From: Paraburkholderia bonniea
Lineage (GTDB): Bacteria; Pseudomonadota; Gammaproteobacteria; Burkholderiales; Burkholderiaceae
Assembly: GCF_009455625.1 (NCBI RefSeq)
Contig: NZ_QPEQ01000001.1
Span: 1,674,001 to 1,738,000, forward strand
Direction of reading: 5' to 3'
DNA: 64,000 nucleotides
Both the position numbers and the translations under genes were made by a program. The notes under the pieces are model-generated. The model was not told the DNA's origin. It saw only the letters and a list, made by a program, of their open reading frames with translations, and did no database searches. Positions within the stretch are counted from its first letter, which is position 1. Each line of letters opens with the position of its first letter. Positions 18,414 through 27,822 of this stretch are shown piece by piece.

Positions 18414-19010
18414 ATGAAACAACCTTCCGCCTTATCGGCACTTGTCGAAGCGCTGCGTGTGCTGCCCGGTGTTGGCCCCAAGTCTGCACAGCGCATGGCC
18501 TATCACCTGATGCAGCATGACCGCGCGGGCGCTGGGAAACTGGGTCGCTCGCTGCTGTTTGCTACGGAACATCTACAGCATTGCGAGAAATGCAATACCT
18601 TCACCGAAGCGCAAATTTGCGATGTCTGTGGCGATGAGCAACGTGATCCTGCGTTGCTGTGTGTGGTCGAAACCCCCGCTGACCAGATCATGCTGGAGCA
18701 GACCATGACGTATCGCGGGCTGTACTTTGTGCTAATGGGGCGGCTCAGTCCGCTCGACGGCATCGGTCCCAAAGAAATTCATTTTGACCGGCTGCTCAAA
18801 CGGGCATTGGATGGTGTTGTCAGAGAGGTTGTACTGGCCACCAACTTTACCAATGAAGGTGAGGCAACCGCTCATTACCTCGGACAGACGCTCAAGGCGC
18901 GCGGCCTGAGCGTCACGCGTCTGGCACGTGGTGTCCCGGTCGGCGGCGAGCTTGAATATGTCGATGCAGGCACGATTGCCCGCGCCATGCTCGACCGGCG
19001 CTCGATGTAA
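18414..19010 (+). CDS. recR: Recombination mediator RecR
   Basis: 198 residues, the standard length. A helix-hairpin-helix ([19 protein letters not shown]) is followed by the zinc finger C57, C60, C69, C72 and a Toprim domain starting [12 protein letters not shown], with the C-terminal Walker B-like [15 protein letters not shown]. RecR loads RecA onto SSB-coated gaps with RecO and RecF. It sits directly after ybaB and dnaX. Confidence 0.97.
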   Translation: MKQPSALSALVEALRVLPGVGPKSAQRMAYHLMQHDRAGAGKLGRSLLFATEHLQHCEKCNTFTEAQICDVCGDEQRDPALLCVVETPADQIMLEQTMTYRGLYFVLMGRLSPLDGIGPKEIHFDRLLKRALDGVVREVVLATNFTNEGEATAHYLGQTLKARGLSVTRLARGVPVGGELEYVDAGTIARAMLDRRSM

Positions 19011-19068
19011 CACGTGCCCGCCGTGGCTGGCTGCCACCTCGCCCAAACTGAACAGGAACAGGACACTC

Positions 19069-20283
19069 ATGAGTGAAACGACTTTTTCAGGTGGCCCGTT
19101 AGCGGGCGTCAAGGTGCTCGAACTAGGCACACTGATCGCGGGCCCGTTTGCGGCACGTCTTCTTGGCGAATTCGGTGCCGAAGTCATCAAGATTGAAGAC
19201 CCCCGGGGCGGAGATCCGCTGCGTAAATGGCGTGCGCTGTATCCGCCGAGCGGCGGCACGTCGTTGTGGTGGGCCGTGCAGGCGCGCAACAAAAAATCAG
19301 TCACTGTCAATCTGAAATCCGAAGAAGGCAAACGCATCGTTCAGCAACTCGCGCAGCAAGCCGATATCGTGATCGAAAATTTTCGCCCAGGCCTGCTGGA
19401 GAAACTCGGGCTAGGGTATGACGTGCTGTCGGCCAATAATCCCGGGCTGGTGATGGTGCGGCTCTCGGGTTACGGGCAAACCGGGCCGTATCGGGATCGC
19501 CCAGGCTTTGGCGCGATTGCGGAGTCGATGGGTGGCTTGCGCCACATCACGGGCTACCCTGATTTGCCGCCGCCGCGGATTGGCATTTCGATTGGCGATT
19601 CGATTGCGGCACTGCATGGGGTGATCGGTGCGCTGATGGCGCTGCATCACCGTCAGGTGAACGGCGGCTCTGGCCAGGTGGTCGACGTGGCACTGTATGA
19701 AGCCGTCTTCAACATGATGGAGAGCGTCGTGCCGGAGTACGGGGTCTATGGCATGGTGCGCGAGCGCACTGGCGCTTCGCTGCCAGGCATCGTGCCGTCG
19801 AATACCTATGCTTGCTCGGACGGTAGCATCGTGATCGGTGGCAATAGCGATCCGATTTTCAAACGCCTGATGCTGGTGATCGAACGTCCCGATTTGGCGG
19901 ATGATCCAGCGCTGGCGCATAACGATGGGCGCGTGCCGCGCACACAGGAGATTGATGAGGCGATTGCGGCCTGGCTCGCGCCGCGCACGCTCGATCAGGC
20001 GCTCGCCGCGCTGCATGCTGCCGACGTGCCTGCCGGACGCATTTTTAGTGCGGCCGATATGTTCACCGATCCGCAGTACCTGGCACGGCAGATGATTGAG
20101 CGCTTCAAGTGGCAAGACGGGCGAGAAATCAGCTTGCCCGCCGTCACGCCAAAATTTTCACAAACGCCTGGCGAGACGCGCTGGCTTGGCCCAGAGCTGG
20201 GGGAGCATACGGATGAAGTATTGCGCTCGCTGGGTTATGAGCCCGCCGATATTGCCCGATTACATGAACAGCAGATTGTCTGA
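19069..20283 (+). CDS. Family III (CaiB/BaiF) CoA-transferase
   Basis: 404 residues. The N-terminal GVKVLELGTLIAGPFAARLL, EVIKIEDPRGGDPLRKW, and VDVALYEAVFNMMES segments are characteristic of family III CoA-transferases, which move CoA between carboxylic acids through a covalent enzyme anhydride. At the position of the catalytic aspartate of formyl-CoA transferase this protein seems to have Glu (LYEAVF), which I have seen in relatives; alignment is needed. A GAGGTC-poor leader with AGGAACAGGA precedes ATG 19069. It lies 90 bases ahead of an ABC importer on the same strand, which hints that the imported compound is an organic acid. Substrates are unknown. Confidence 0.85.
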   Translation: MSETTFSGGPLAGVKVLELGTLIAGPFAARLLGEFGAEVIKIEDPRGGDPLRKWRALYPPSGGTSLWWAVQARNKKSVTVNLKSEEGKRIVQQLAQQADIVIENFRPGLLEKLGLGYDVLSANNPGLVMVRLSGYGQTGPYRDRPGFGAIAESMGGLRHITGYPDLPPPRIGISIGDSIAALHGVIGALMALHHRQVNGGSGQVVDVALYEAVFNMMESVVPEYGVYGMVRERTGASLPGIVPSNTYACSDGSIVIGGNSDPIFKRLMLVIERPDLADDPALAHNDGRVPRTQEIDEAIAAWLAPRTLDQALAALHAADVPAGRIFSAADMFTDPQYLARQMIERFKWQDGREISLPAVTPKFSQTPGETRWLGPELGEHTDEVLRSLGYEPADIARLHEQQIV

Positions 20284-20372
20284 ACGCGCTGAGCCCATGT
20301 GAAGGTGCTGGCACCGTTATGCTCAACGGCCCACCTCCCAACCGGTTTACTCACCACAGGAGAATCCGTCAT

Positions 20373-21410
20373 ATGCAACGCAGAACGTTTCTTGCTGGCG
20401 CCGCGGCGCTAAGCGGCGCGACACTTGCCAGTCTTCCGGCCGCATGGGGTGCGAACAAACTCGAAAAACAAAAGGTCGCCATCGCGGTGGGCGGTAAAAA
20501 CCTGTTTTATTACTTGCCGCTCACCATTGCGGAGCAACGCAATTACTTTAAGCAAGAAGGTCTGAGCGTTGAAATCTCGGATTTTGCGGGTGGCTCCCGG
20601 GCGTTGCAAGCTGCGGTCGGGGGTAGTGCAGATGTGGTGTCTGGCGCGTTTGAACATACGCTGCTGCTTCAGGCAAAGCATCTGGCCTTTCGTGAATTCG
20701 TGCTGCAAGGGCGTGCACCGCAAATTGTGCTGACGGTTTCCAAAAAAACGTTGCCAGGCTACCGCACGATTGCTGACCTCAAGGGTAAAAAGATTGGTGT
20801 TACCGCGCCTGGTTCGTCGACCGCCATCATGGCGACCTTTGTGCTGGCCAAGGCGGGCCTGAGCGCGAAAGACGTCGCGTTTATCGGCGTAGGAGCGGGT
20901 GCCGGAGCGATTGCCGCGATGCAGTCTGGCCAGATTGACGCGCTGGCCTGCGTTGATCCGGTGGCAACCCGGCTGGAGCGCGCAGGAGTGGTGCGGGTCG
21001 TGTCGGATACACGCACGCTGGCTGATACACGCACGGTGTTCGGCGGTGATATGCCAGCAGGATGCCTCTATGCGTCGCAACGCTTTATCACGGCTTACCC
21101 GAATACCACCCAGGCACTCACCAACGCGATCGTGCGGGCGCTGAAGTGGCTGCAAAGCGCGTCAGGCGAAGCACTTGCGAATACCGTTCCGGCAGCTTAT
21201 CTGCTGGGTGACCGGGCGCTTTATCTCGATGCCTGGCAGCATGTCAAGGAAGCGATGTCGCCTGATGGGCTGATGCCCGCAGACGGTCCCGCGACCGCGC
21301 TTAAAACGCTTCAGGCCTTTGATCCCGTGATGCAAGGTAAAACCATTGATCTGGCGCAATGCTGGACTAACGATTTTGTCAAAAAGGCGCTGGCAAACGT
21401 CCACGCCTGA
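20373..21410 (+). CDS. ABC transporter substrate-binding protein (NMT1/SsuA-like)
   Basis: 345 residues with a twin-arginine-type signal (QRRTFLAGAAALSG, cleavage likely after AAWGA) and the NMT1/SsuA fold: YYLPLTIAEQRNYFKQEGL near the start, GSRALQAAVGGSADVVSGAFEH, and DLKGKKIGVTAPGSSTAIM. These proteins capture sulfonates, nitrate, pyrimidine precursors or aromatic acids in the periplasm. ATG 20373 has AGGAG upstream. It begins a three-gene importer (binding protein, ATPase, permease). Confidence 0.88.
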   Translation: MQRRTFLAGAAALSGATLASLPAAWGANKLEKQKVAIAVGGKNLFYYLPLTIAEQRNYFKQEGLSVEISDFAGGSRALQAAVGGSADVVSGAFEHTLLLQAKHLAFREFVLQGRAPQIVLTVSKKTLPGYRTIADLKGKKIGVTAPGSSTAIMATFVLAKAGLSAKDVAFIGVGAGAGAIAAMQSGQIDALACVDPVATRLERAGVVRVVSDTRTLADTRTVFGGDMPAGCLYASQRFITAYPNTTQALTNAIVRALKWLQSASGEALANTVPAAYLLGDRALYLDAWQHVKEAMSPDGLMPADGPATALKTLQAFDPVMQGKTIDLAQCWTNDFVKKALANVHA

Positions 21411-21506
21411 TACCTGATACCTGGGGCTTTGGCGCAGCGGTGCTATGAACACTGCTGTGCTTACTGAAACGCCCTGAAGCATTCATTCATTGAAGCGAGA
21501 TGAAGC

Positions 21507-22349
21507 ATGACGCTAGCCGCTGCATTGGCGCTGGAGCACATTACGCTCACCTTTGCCGCCCCCGATACCCGCACGCCAGGCTACACGGCCGTTCGGGACA
21601 CGACGTTGCGGGTGGGGGCGGGTGAGTTTGTCGCGGTGGTTGGCCCGACTGGCTGTGGCAAATCCACGTTGCTGAATCTTGGCGCGGGGCTGCTCACGCC
21701 GACCTCGGGCAGCGTGAGTGTGATGGGCGAGCCGCTCAACGGGCTGAACCGTCACGCTGGCTATATGTTCCAGAGCGACGCGCTGATGCCATGGCGCAGT
21801 GCGCTGGAAAACGTGATGGCTGGACTGCTGTTTCGCGGGGTGTCACGCAGTGAGGCCCGCCTTCAGGCTGAGGAATGGCTGAGGCGAGTGGGGCTTGGCG
21901 GCTTTGGCGAACGTTATCCGCACCAGTTGTCGGGGGGCATGCGAAAGCGTGTGGCCATGGCGCAAACGCTGATTCTCGATCCGGACCTGATCTTGATGGA
22001 CGAACCGTTTTCGGCACTCGACATTCAAACCCGGCAGTTGATGGAAAACGAACTGCTGGCGTTATGGAGCGCGAAACGCAAGGCAGTGCTGTTCATCACA
22101 CACGACCTGGATGAAGCGATCGCGTTATCCGACCGGGTGATTGTTCTGGCCGCTGGTCCAGGGACGCATCCGCTTGGTGAATTCACGATTGACTTGCCGC
22201 GGCCACGTGACGTTGCGGAAATTCGCTCGCATCCCCGTTTTATCGAGCTGCACGCGCAAATCTGGAACGTGCTGCGCGAAGAGGTGCTTAAGGGCTATCA
22301 GCGGCAGCTAACAGCGGGGGTGGATCAGGGCGCAGGACGTGCTAAATGA
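21507..22349 (+). CDS. ABC transporter ATP-binding protein (SsuB/TauB-like)
   Basis: 280 residues: Walker A GPTGCGKST at 46-54, Q-loop MFQSDALMPW, signature LSGGMRKR, Walker B DLILMDEPFSALD and the switch His in LFITHDLDEAIAL. It powers the neighbouring permease. The length and Q-loop context match the sulfonate/taurine/nitrate importer subgroup. Confidence 0.93.
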   Translation: MTLAAALALEHITLTFAAPDTRTPGYTAVRDTTLRVGAGEFVAVVGPTGCGKSTLLNLGAGLLTPTSGSVSVMGEPLNGLNRHAGYMFQSDALMPWRSALENVMAGLLFRGVSRSEARLQAEEWLRRVGLGGFGERYPHQLSGGMRKRVAMAQTLILDPDLILMDEPFSALDIQTRQLMENELLALWSAKRKAVLFITHDLDEAIALSDRVIVLAAGPGTHPLGEFTIDLPRPRDVAEIRSHPRFIELHAQIWNVLREEVLKGYQRQLTAGVDQGAGRAK

Positions 22350-22440
22350 GCAACCAGCGGCAGGCAGTACGCTGTTGTTGCTGTTGTTAACCGCGAGCGG
22401 CCAGGCTGGCCGCACTTCATCGAGAAGGTAGGCATCCGCG

Positions 22441-23265
22441 ATGTGGAAAGCAATTCGCCCGAACCGGGCCAATCTGGTGCTATGGCAAGGGCTGTTACTC
22501 GTGCTGGGCTTTGGGCTCTGGTATGGGCTGACGAGCCCAACCTTGCTGCCAGCGTTTTATTTTGACGATCCTAATCAGGCCGCATTTTTTTTCGGTGAAC
22601 CGCAAAAAGTTTTACTGCGCATCTGGGATTGGTTTGTGTCTGGCGAAATCTATCTGCATTTGTGGATCACGCTGGTCGAGACCTTGCTGGCCTTTGCGAT
22701 TGGCACCGGGCTTGGTCTGCTCGCCGGGTTATGGCTGGCACTCGCGCCATTGACGAGCGCCTTGCTCGATCCGTACATCAAGGCTGCGAACTCGATGCCG
22801 CGCGTGATCCTCGCGCCGATTTTCGGCGTCTGGTTTGGGCTTGGGATTGGCTCGAAGGTGGCCTTGGGCGTGACGCTGGTCTTTTTTATCGTGTTTTTTA
22901 ATGTCTACCAGGGCGTGAAAGAGGTCAGCCCGGTGGTATTGGCAAACGTCCGCATGCTGGGCGCCAGGCGCCAGCAATTGCTGCGCCATGTCTATTTGCC
23001 GAGCGCGATGAGCTGGGTTTTTTCCAGCCTGCATACGGCGGTGGGGCTGGCTTTTGTCGGTTCGGTTGTGGGTGAGTACCTGGGTTCGGCGCGTGGCGTG
23101 GGCTACCTGATCCTGCAGGCGGAAGGCAGCTTTGATATCAACACGGTGCTGGCAGGAATCCTGGTGTTGACGGTGTTTGCGCTGATTCTCGATGGCATGG
23201 TTGGAGCCCTTGAGCGGCATTTGATGAAGTGGCAGCCGAAGTCCAGCGACCAGGCAAAATTGTGA
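22441..23265 (+). CDS. ABC transporter permease (SsuC/TauC-like)
   Basis: 274 residues with six or so membrane segments and the BPD_transp_1 EAA loop ([19 protein letters not shown]) that docks on the ATPase. It completes the importer with the two preceding genes; 91 bases separate it from the ATPase gene. The next gene, surE, is a separate function. Confidence 0.92.
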   Translation: MWKAIRPNRANLVLWQGLLLVLGFGLWYGLTSPTLLPAFYFDDPNQAAFFFGEPQKVLLRIWDWFVSGEIYLHLWITLVETLLAFAIGTGLGLLAGLWLALAPLTSALLDPYIKAANSMPRVILAPIFGVWFGLGIGSKVALGVTLVFFIVFFNVYQGVKEVSPVVLANVRMLGARRQQLLRHVYLPSAMSWVFSSLHTAVGLAFVGSVVGEYLGSARGVGYLILQAEGSFDINTVLAGILVLTVFALILDGMVGALERHLMKWQPKSSDQAKL

Positions 23266-23323
23266 GGTGAATGGCACCCCGTGTGTCATTCGCGTGTCTT
23301 CGTTCCTCAGTTACAATCGCGGA

Positions 23324-24079
23324 ATGCGAATCTTACTCAGCAATGATGATGGTTATCTGGCTCCGGGCCTTGCCGCGCTGTATGAGGCATTGACTCCGCT
23401 TGCCGACATCACCGTCATGGCGCCCGAACAAAACTGCAGCGGCGCGTCGAACTCGCTGACGCTGTCGCGGCCGCTATCGGTATTACGTGCTTCAAACGGG
23501 TTTTATTACGTGAATGGCACGCCTACCGATTCAGTCCATATCGCGCTGACAGGCATGCTCGAAACCCGGCCCGATCTGGTCGTTTCGGGCATCAACAATG
23601 GCCAGAACATGGGCGAAGACACCCTGTATTCGGGCACGGTGGCCGCCGCGACCGAAGGCATCATGTTTGGCATTCCCGCCATCGCCTTTTCGCTGGCCGA
23701 TTCAAACTGGGGGCATCTCGAAGATGCGACTCGCGTCGCGGCGCAAATCGTTGCGCATTATCTTGAGCATCCGCTGCCTGGCCATCCACTGCTGAACGTC
23801 AATATTCCCAATTTGCCTTATCACCAGCTCGGTGAATGGCGTGTTACGCGCCTCGGCAAACGTCATCCATCCCAGCCTGTGATTCGCCAGACCAGTCCGC
23901 GCGGCGAGCCAATTTACTGGATTGGTCCTGCAGGCAGTGCCCGCGATGCCAGCGAAGGCACAGATTTTCACGCAGTTGCCAACGGGCATGTTTCAATTAC
24001 GCCGCTTCAGCTTGATCTGACGCATACCCAGATGTTGACGGCGACCGGCGACTGGCTCGGCATGCGGGCCGCTTCATGA
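23324..24079 (+). CDS. surE: 5'/3'-nucleotidase SurE
   Basis: 251 residues. Metal ligands lie in [10 protein letters not shown] (D8, D9) and in SGASNS, and the [13 protein letters not shown] and [20 protein letters not shown] motifs are complete. SurE dephosphorylates nucleoside monophosphates and is tied to stationary-phase survival. ATG 23324 gives the family length; the upstream frame adds 19 unrelated residues. It overlaps pcm by four bases (ATGA). Confidence 0.96.
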   Translation: MRILLSNDDGYLAPGLAALYEALTPLADITVMAPEQNCSGASNSLTLSRPLSVLRASNGFYYVNGTPTDSVHIALTGMLETRPDLVVSGINNGQNMGEDTLYSGTVAAATEGIMFGIPAIAFSLADSNWGHLEDATRVAAQIVAHYLEHPLPGHPLLNVNIPNLPYHQLGEWRVTRLGKRHPSQPVIRQTSPRGEPIYWIGPAGSARDASEGTDFHAVANGHVSITPLQLDLTHTQMLTATGDWLGMRAAS

Positions 24080-24918
24080 CCAGCGGGCGCGCCAGACGCT
24101 TCCCATTGGGGCTGGAGGATCTGGTCCGCGAGCCGCGCAAAGCTGAAGGGCGCAAGGGTGAACGTGCCACGCTGCCAGCAGGAGCTTCAGCGCGTCGTCC
24201 GGCTGTCGTGAGTCAACCGCCCAAAAATACTGAACGCGGTGCCGTACCGAATGTGGCGTTGAGCAGCAGTCTCGCGCTGACCTCTGAGCGAGTGCGTGAG
24301 CGTATGGTGGAGCGGTTGCGCGCCAATGGCGTGACGAACCAGTCGGTGCTGAATGCGATGGCAAGCGTGCCGCGCCATATGTTCGTCGACCCAGGGCTGG
24401 CAGCCCAGGCTTATGAAGATGCGGCATTGCCGATCGGGCATCACCAGACCATTTCGAAGCCGTCGGTTGTGGCGCGGATGATTGAACTGGCGCTGGCGGG
24501 CCAGCATCTGAAAACCGTGCTGGAAATTGGCACGGGCTGTGGCTACCAGGCAGCGGTGCTGAGCCAGGTGGCGTCTGATGTGTATTCGATTGAACGGATC
24601 AAACCGCTTTACGAGCGCGCCAAAACTAACTTGCGGCCGCTACGTATTCCAAACCTGCGGCTGCATTATGGCGATGGCCGGATTGGTCTGCCATCCGCGG
24701 CACCGTTTGATGCGATCGTGATTGCCGCAGCGGGTCTTGATGTGCCATCAGCCTTGCTTGAGCAACTCGCTATTGGTGGGCGGCTCATTGCGCCAGTGGG
24801 CGCACAGGAAGGGGCGGCACAGGTGCTGACGCTGGTTGAGCGTACAGGCCCCGCGCAGTGGCGTGAATCGCGGCTTGATCGCGTTTTCTTTGTACCCTTA
24901 AAATCCGGAGTGATTTGA
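24076..24918 (+). CDS. pcm: Protein-L-isoaspartate O-methyltransferase with N-terminal extension
   Basis: 280 residues. Residues ~70-280 form the SAM-dependent methyltransferase that repairs isoaspartyl damage: [25 protein letters not shown], and the SAM loop [14 protein letters not shown]. The first ~70 residues are a basic, Pro/Ala-rich, probably disordered extension absent from the ~208-residue E. coli enzyme. The ATG overlaps the surE stop, so the extension is likely translated, although an internal start is possible. It forms the surE-pcm-nlpD-rpoS stationary-phase cluster. Confidence 0.94.
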   Translation: MTSGRARRFPLGLEDLVREPRKAEGRKGERATLPAGASARRPAVVSQPPKNTERGAVPNVALSSSLALTSERVRERMVERLRANGVTNQSVLNAMASVPRHMFVDPGLAAQAYEDAALPIGHHQTISKPSVVARMIELALAGQHLKTVLEIGTGCGYQAAVLSQVASDVYSIERIKPLYERAKTNLRPLRIPNLRLHYGDGRIGLPSAAPFDAIVIAAAGLDVPSALLEQLAIGGRLIAPVGAQEGAAQVLTLVERTGPAQWRESRLDRVFFVPLKSGVI

Positions 24919-24923
24919 CACTG

Positions 24924-25814
24924 ATGAGTATGTTGAGCGCGATGCAAAATTCCCTCCCAAATGTTCGTTTGAATGCCTTGCGGCAGAGCGCATGCATGGT
25001 CGCGCTTTCTTTGCTGCTGGCGGCTTGTGCGACACCGCGCAATGGCCAGGCACCCGTGGTTGATCGCTCTGGCAGCCTTGGTACGCAGATGGCCCAGCCG
25101 GCCGTGCCACTGGGCCCGCCGCCGCCAGGGTATTACCGGGTGAAGCCAGGTGACACGCTTTACCGCATAGCCCTCGAAAACGGACAAAACTACCGTGACA
25201 TTGCGACCTGGAACAATCTGGTTAATCCGAACCAGATCGAGGTCGATCAATTATTGCGTGTTGCGCCAGGCGGCACGAATGTCGCAACCATGACGCCTGG
25301 TGTGGTGACCGCGCCGATAGGCGGCACGAGCCCGGCTGCTAGCACTACGCCAGGCATTGCCACGGTGCCGCCAGTTTATGGTGCCGGTGCCGTGGCCACA
25401 TCTGGCGTGCCGGCCAGCGGCGTGACGAGCGATGCCGCAGCGGCTGGCGTGCCGGCTTTCTCCTGGCCAGTCCGTGGCCCCATTCTTGGCACATTCGACG
25501 AATCGAAAAACAAGGGTGTGAATATTGGCGGGGCGGCGGGAGATCCCGTCAAGGCGTCGGCGGATGGACGCGTGGTGTACGCCGGAAACGGGCTACGTGG
25601 CTATGGCAACCTGATTATCATCAAACACGATGCGACTTATCTCACCGCATACGCACACAACCGTGCTTTGATGGTAAAAGAGGGGGATGCGGTGACCCGT
25701 GGGCAGAAAATTGCCGAGATGGGCAATAGCGATTCCGACCGCGTGATGTTGCACTTCGAAGTCCGCCGGCAGGGCAAACCTGTCGATCCGATGAAGTATC
25801 TGCCGCCGCAATAG
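24924..25814 (+). CDS. nlpD: NlpD-like lipoprotein, LysM and degenerate M23 domain
   Basis: 296 residues. The lipobox LLAAC puts lipidated Cys at 35, after a long n-region. A LysM domain (YYRVKPGDTLYRIALENG) binds peptidoglycan, then a Thr/Ala/Pro linker, then an M23/LytM domain near 190-296. Zinc ligands are mostly lost (KGVNIGG where active enzymes have a His/Asp pair; only LHFEVR keeps one His), as in E. coli NlpD, which activates amidase AmiC during septum splitting. The exact start is uncertain: TTG 24915 and ATG 24930 are alternatives. It precedes rpoS; in E. coli an rpoS promoter lies inside nlpD. Confidence 0.92.
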   Translation: MSMLSAMQNSLPNVRLNALRQSACMVALSLLLAACATPRNGQAPVVDRSGSLGTQMAQPAVPLGPPPPGYYRVKPGDTLYRIALENGQNYRDIATWNNLVNPNQIEVDQLLRVAPGGTNVATMTPGVVTAPIGGTSPAASTTPGIATVPPVYGAGAVATSGVPASGVTSDAAAAGVPAFSWPVRGPILGTFDESKNKGVNIGGAAGDPVKASADGRVVYAGNGLRGYGNLIIIKHDATYLTAYAHNRALMVKEGDAVTRGQKIAEMGNSDSDRVMLHFEVRRQGKPVDPMKYLPPQ

Positions 25815-25824
25815 CGAAACGACC

Positions 25825-26919
25825 ATGCCGAAATCGAAGCGCCGCCCGCAGCAAGCCGACACCGATACGATTCGTCGAACCACGTCAGGCAAGGTGGATG
25901 ACGATGACGTGGCGGAAGCTGCCGATGCCAGAGGCGGCGACTTCGATGATGATGCGCATGATGCTGATGAGCGCGCTCTCCGTCCTGGTGCCGTAGCTGA
26001 AGTTCGGGAGCGTGCTGTGCCAGCGCCCGATGCAGATGATTTCCGTGCGCTGCTGCAAGCCGAATTAACGGCTGACACGATTCAGCATTATCTCAATCGC
26101 ATTAGTGCCAAACCTTTGCTGACGGTAGAGGAAGAACAGCGTTATTCACGGCTGGCCAAGGCCGGTGAATTCGAAGCCCGGCAAGTCATGATCGAGCGTA
26201 ATCTGCGGCTGGTCGTGAGTATCGCCAAGGGCTATTTAAATCGCGGTGTGCCGCTTCTTGACCTGATCGAGGAAGGCAATCTTGGCCTGATGCATGCGAT
26301 TGAAAAATTTGATCCCACGCGGGGGTTTCGTTTTTCGACTTATGCGACCTGGTGGATTCGCCAGAGTATCGAGCGCGCCATCATGAATCAGGCGCGCACG
26401 GTTCGTCTGCCGGTTCATGTGATTCGAGAGTTAAACCAGGTGTTGCGGGCCAAGCGTCACTTGGAAAAAAACTCGATGAATTCGGGCGAAGCCGCCGAGC
26501 GGCGTGACGCCAGTATTGATGACATTGCATATCTGACGGGCAAAACCCATGACGAAGTCACCGATATCCTCGCGTTAAACGAACATACCGCGTCGCTGGA
26601 TGCGCCACTCGATCTTGATCCTGCCAGCAGCTTGCTCGATCTGCTTTCCGATGACCAGAGCCAGTCTCCCGACGCCGAAGTCCAGCACCGCGAACTCGAG
26701 GTGCTGACTAGAGCCTGGCTGGCGCGGTTGTCGGACAAACATCGTCACGTGATCGAACGTCGTTTCGGCCTGAATCACATCGAGCCGGCTACGCTTGAAG
26801 AGCTAGCCGATGAAATGGGTCTCACCCGCGAGCGGGTGAGACAAATCCAGCAAGAAGCGCTGCTGCGACTGAAGCGCTTTTTCGCCTCTAACGGTGTGCG
26901 CAAGGACGCCGTCTTATAA
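25825..26919 (+). CDS. rpoS: RNA polymerase sigma factor RpoS
   Basis: 364 residues. An acidic N-terminal stretch (DDDDVAEAADARGG) precedes region 1.2 (DTIQHYLNRISAKPLLT), region 2 (RNLRLVVSIAKGYLNRG, EEGNLGLMHAIEKFDPTRGF, RFSTYATWWIRQSIERAI), region 3 and region 4.2 (LADEMGLTRERVRQIQQEAL). It directs stationary-phase and general stress transcription. Ten bases separate it from nlpD. The N-terminus is about 30 residues longer and more acidic than in E. coli, as is usual in Burkholderiaceae. Confidence 0.97.
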   Translation: MPKSKRRPQQADTDTIRRTTSGKVDDDDVAEAADARGGDFDDDAHDADERALRPGAVAEVRERAVPAPDADDFRALLQAELTADTIQHYLNRISAKPLLTVEEEQRYSRLAKAGEFEARQVMIERNLRLVVSIAKGYLNRGVPLLDLIEEGNLGLMHAIEKFDPTRGFRFSTYATWWIRQSIERAIMNQARTVRLPVHVIRELNQVLRAKRHLEKNSMNSGEAAERRDASIDDIAYLTGKTHDEVTDILALNEHTASLDAPLDLDPASSLLDLLSDDQSQSPDAEVQHRELEVLTRAWLARLSDKHRHVIERRFGLNHIEPATLEELADEMGLTRERVRQIQQEALLRLKRFFASNGVRKDAVL

Positions 26920-26923
26920 GCTC

Positions 26924-27715
26924 ATGACCCCGATTCTTGTTTTCGATATCGAGACCATTCCCGATGTCGCTGGCCTTCGCCGCCTGCATGATCTTCCCAC
27001 TACGCTATCGGATGCCGAGGTTGCCGAGCAGGCATTTGCTGCGCGCCGCGAAAAAACCGGCAGCGATTTTCTGCCTCATTACCTGCAACGAATCGCGGCT
27101 ATTTCATGCGTGTTTCGTGATAACAGCGGGTTTCGTGTCCGCTCACTGGGGACTGCCGTTGATGGTGAGGCGGCATTAGTCCAGTCGTTTTATCGCGTGA
27201 TCGAAAAATACACGCCGCAACTGGTGTCGTGGAATGGCGGGGGGTTCGATTTGCCCGTGCTGAACTATCGTGCGCTAGTCCACGGTATTGCCGCCAGCCG
27301 TTATTGGGATGCTGGCGAAGATGATCGAGAATTCAAGTGGAACAATTACCTCAGCCGCTATCACTCGCGCCATACCGATCTGATGGATGTGCTGGCAATG
27401 TACCAGGCGCGTGCGAATGCTCCGCTTGATGCGCTAGCCCGTCTATGTGGTTTTCCCGGCAAGCTGGGAATGGATGGTGGGCAAGTGTGGCAGGCCTTTC
27501 AGGAAGGGCAGATCGAGCAGATCCGAGATTATTGCGAGACCGATGTCGTCAATACCTATCTGTTGTACTGCCGTTTTCAACTCATGCGTGGTGGTTTTTC
27601 CGCCGCTGAATATGCTGATGAAATCATGCTTGTCAAAAATGCGCTGGCGCAGGAGCCGGGGGCCCATTGGGTGGAGTATCTGGCGGCGTTTGAGCAGTCT
27701 GATGGCGTTGCATAG
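26924..27715 (+). CDS. Predicted 3'-5' exonuclease, PolB-like DEDD family
   Basis: 263 residues. DEDD-family acidic residues are visible: LVFDIETIPD at the N-terminus (Exo I), SWNGGGFDLPVLNYR (Exo II) and DYCETDVVNTYLLY (Exo III). This matches the family annotated as predicted 3'-5' exonuclease related to the PolB proofreading domain. Substrate and role are not established. ATG 26924 lies five bases after the rpoS stop, so it is probably in the rpoS transcript. Confidence 0.85.
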   Translation: MTPILVFDIETIPDVAGLRRLHDLPTTLSDAEVAEQAFAARREKTGSDFLPHYLQRIAAISCVFRDNSGFRVRSLGTAVDGEAALVQSFYRVIEKYTPQLVSWNGGGFDLPVLNYRALVHGIAASRYWDAGEDDREFKWNNYLSRYHSRHTDLMDVLAMYQARANAPLDALARLCGFPGKLGMDGGQVWQAFQEGQIEQIRDYCETDVVNTYLLYCRFQLMRGGFSAAEYADEIMLVKNALAQEPGAHWVEYLAAFEQSDGVA

Positions 27716-27822
27716 CCATTGATCAGCGGGGTTAGCCTTGGCGTTAGCCTTTTGTCTTCGCGTTTAACAATCATTTTTCTTGTTTTTACTTCTTGTTTTA
27801 ACCGTTTGCCAGGAAACCGCAG

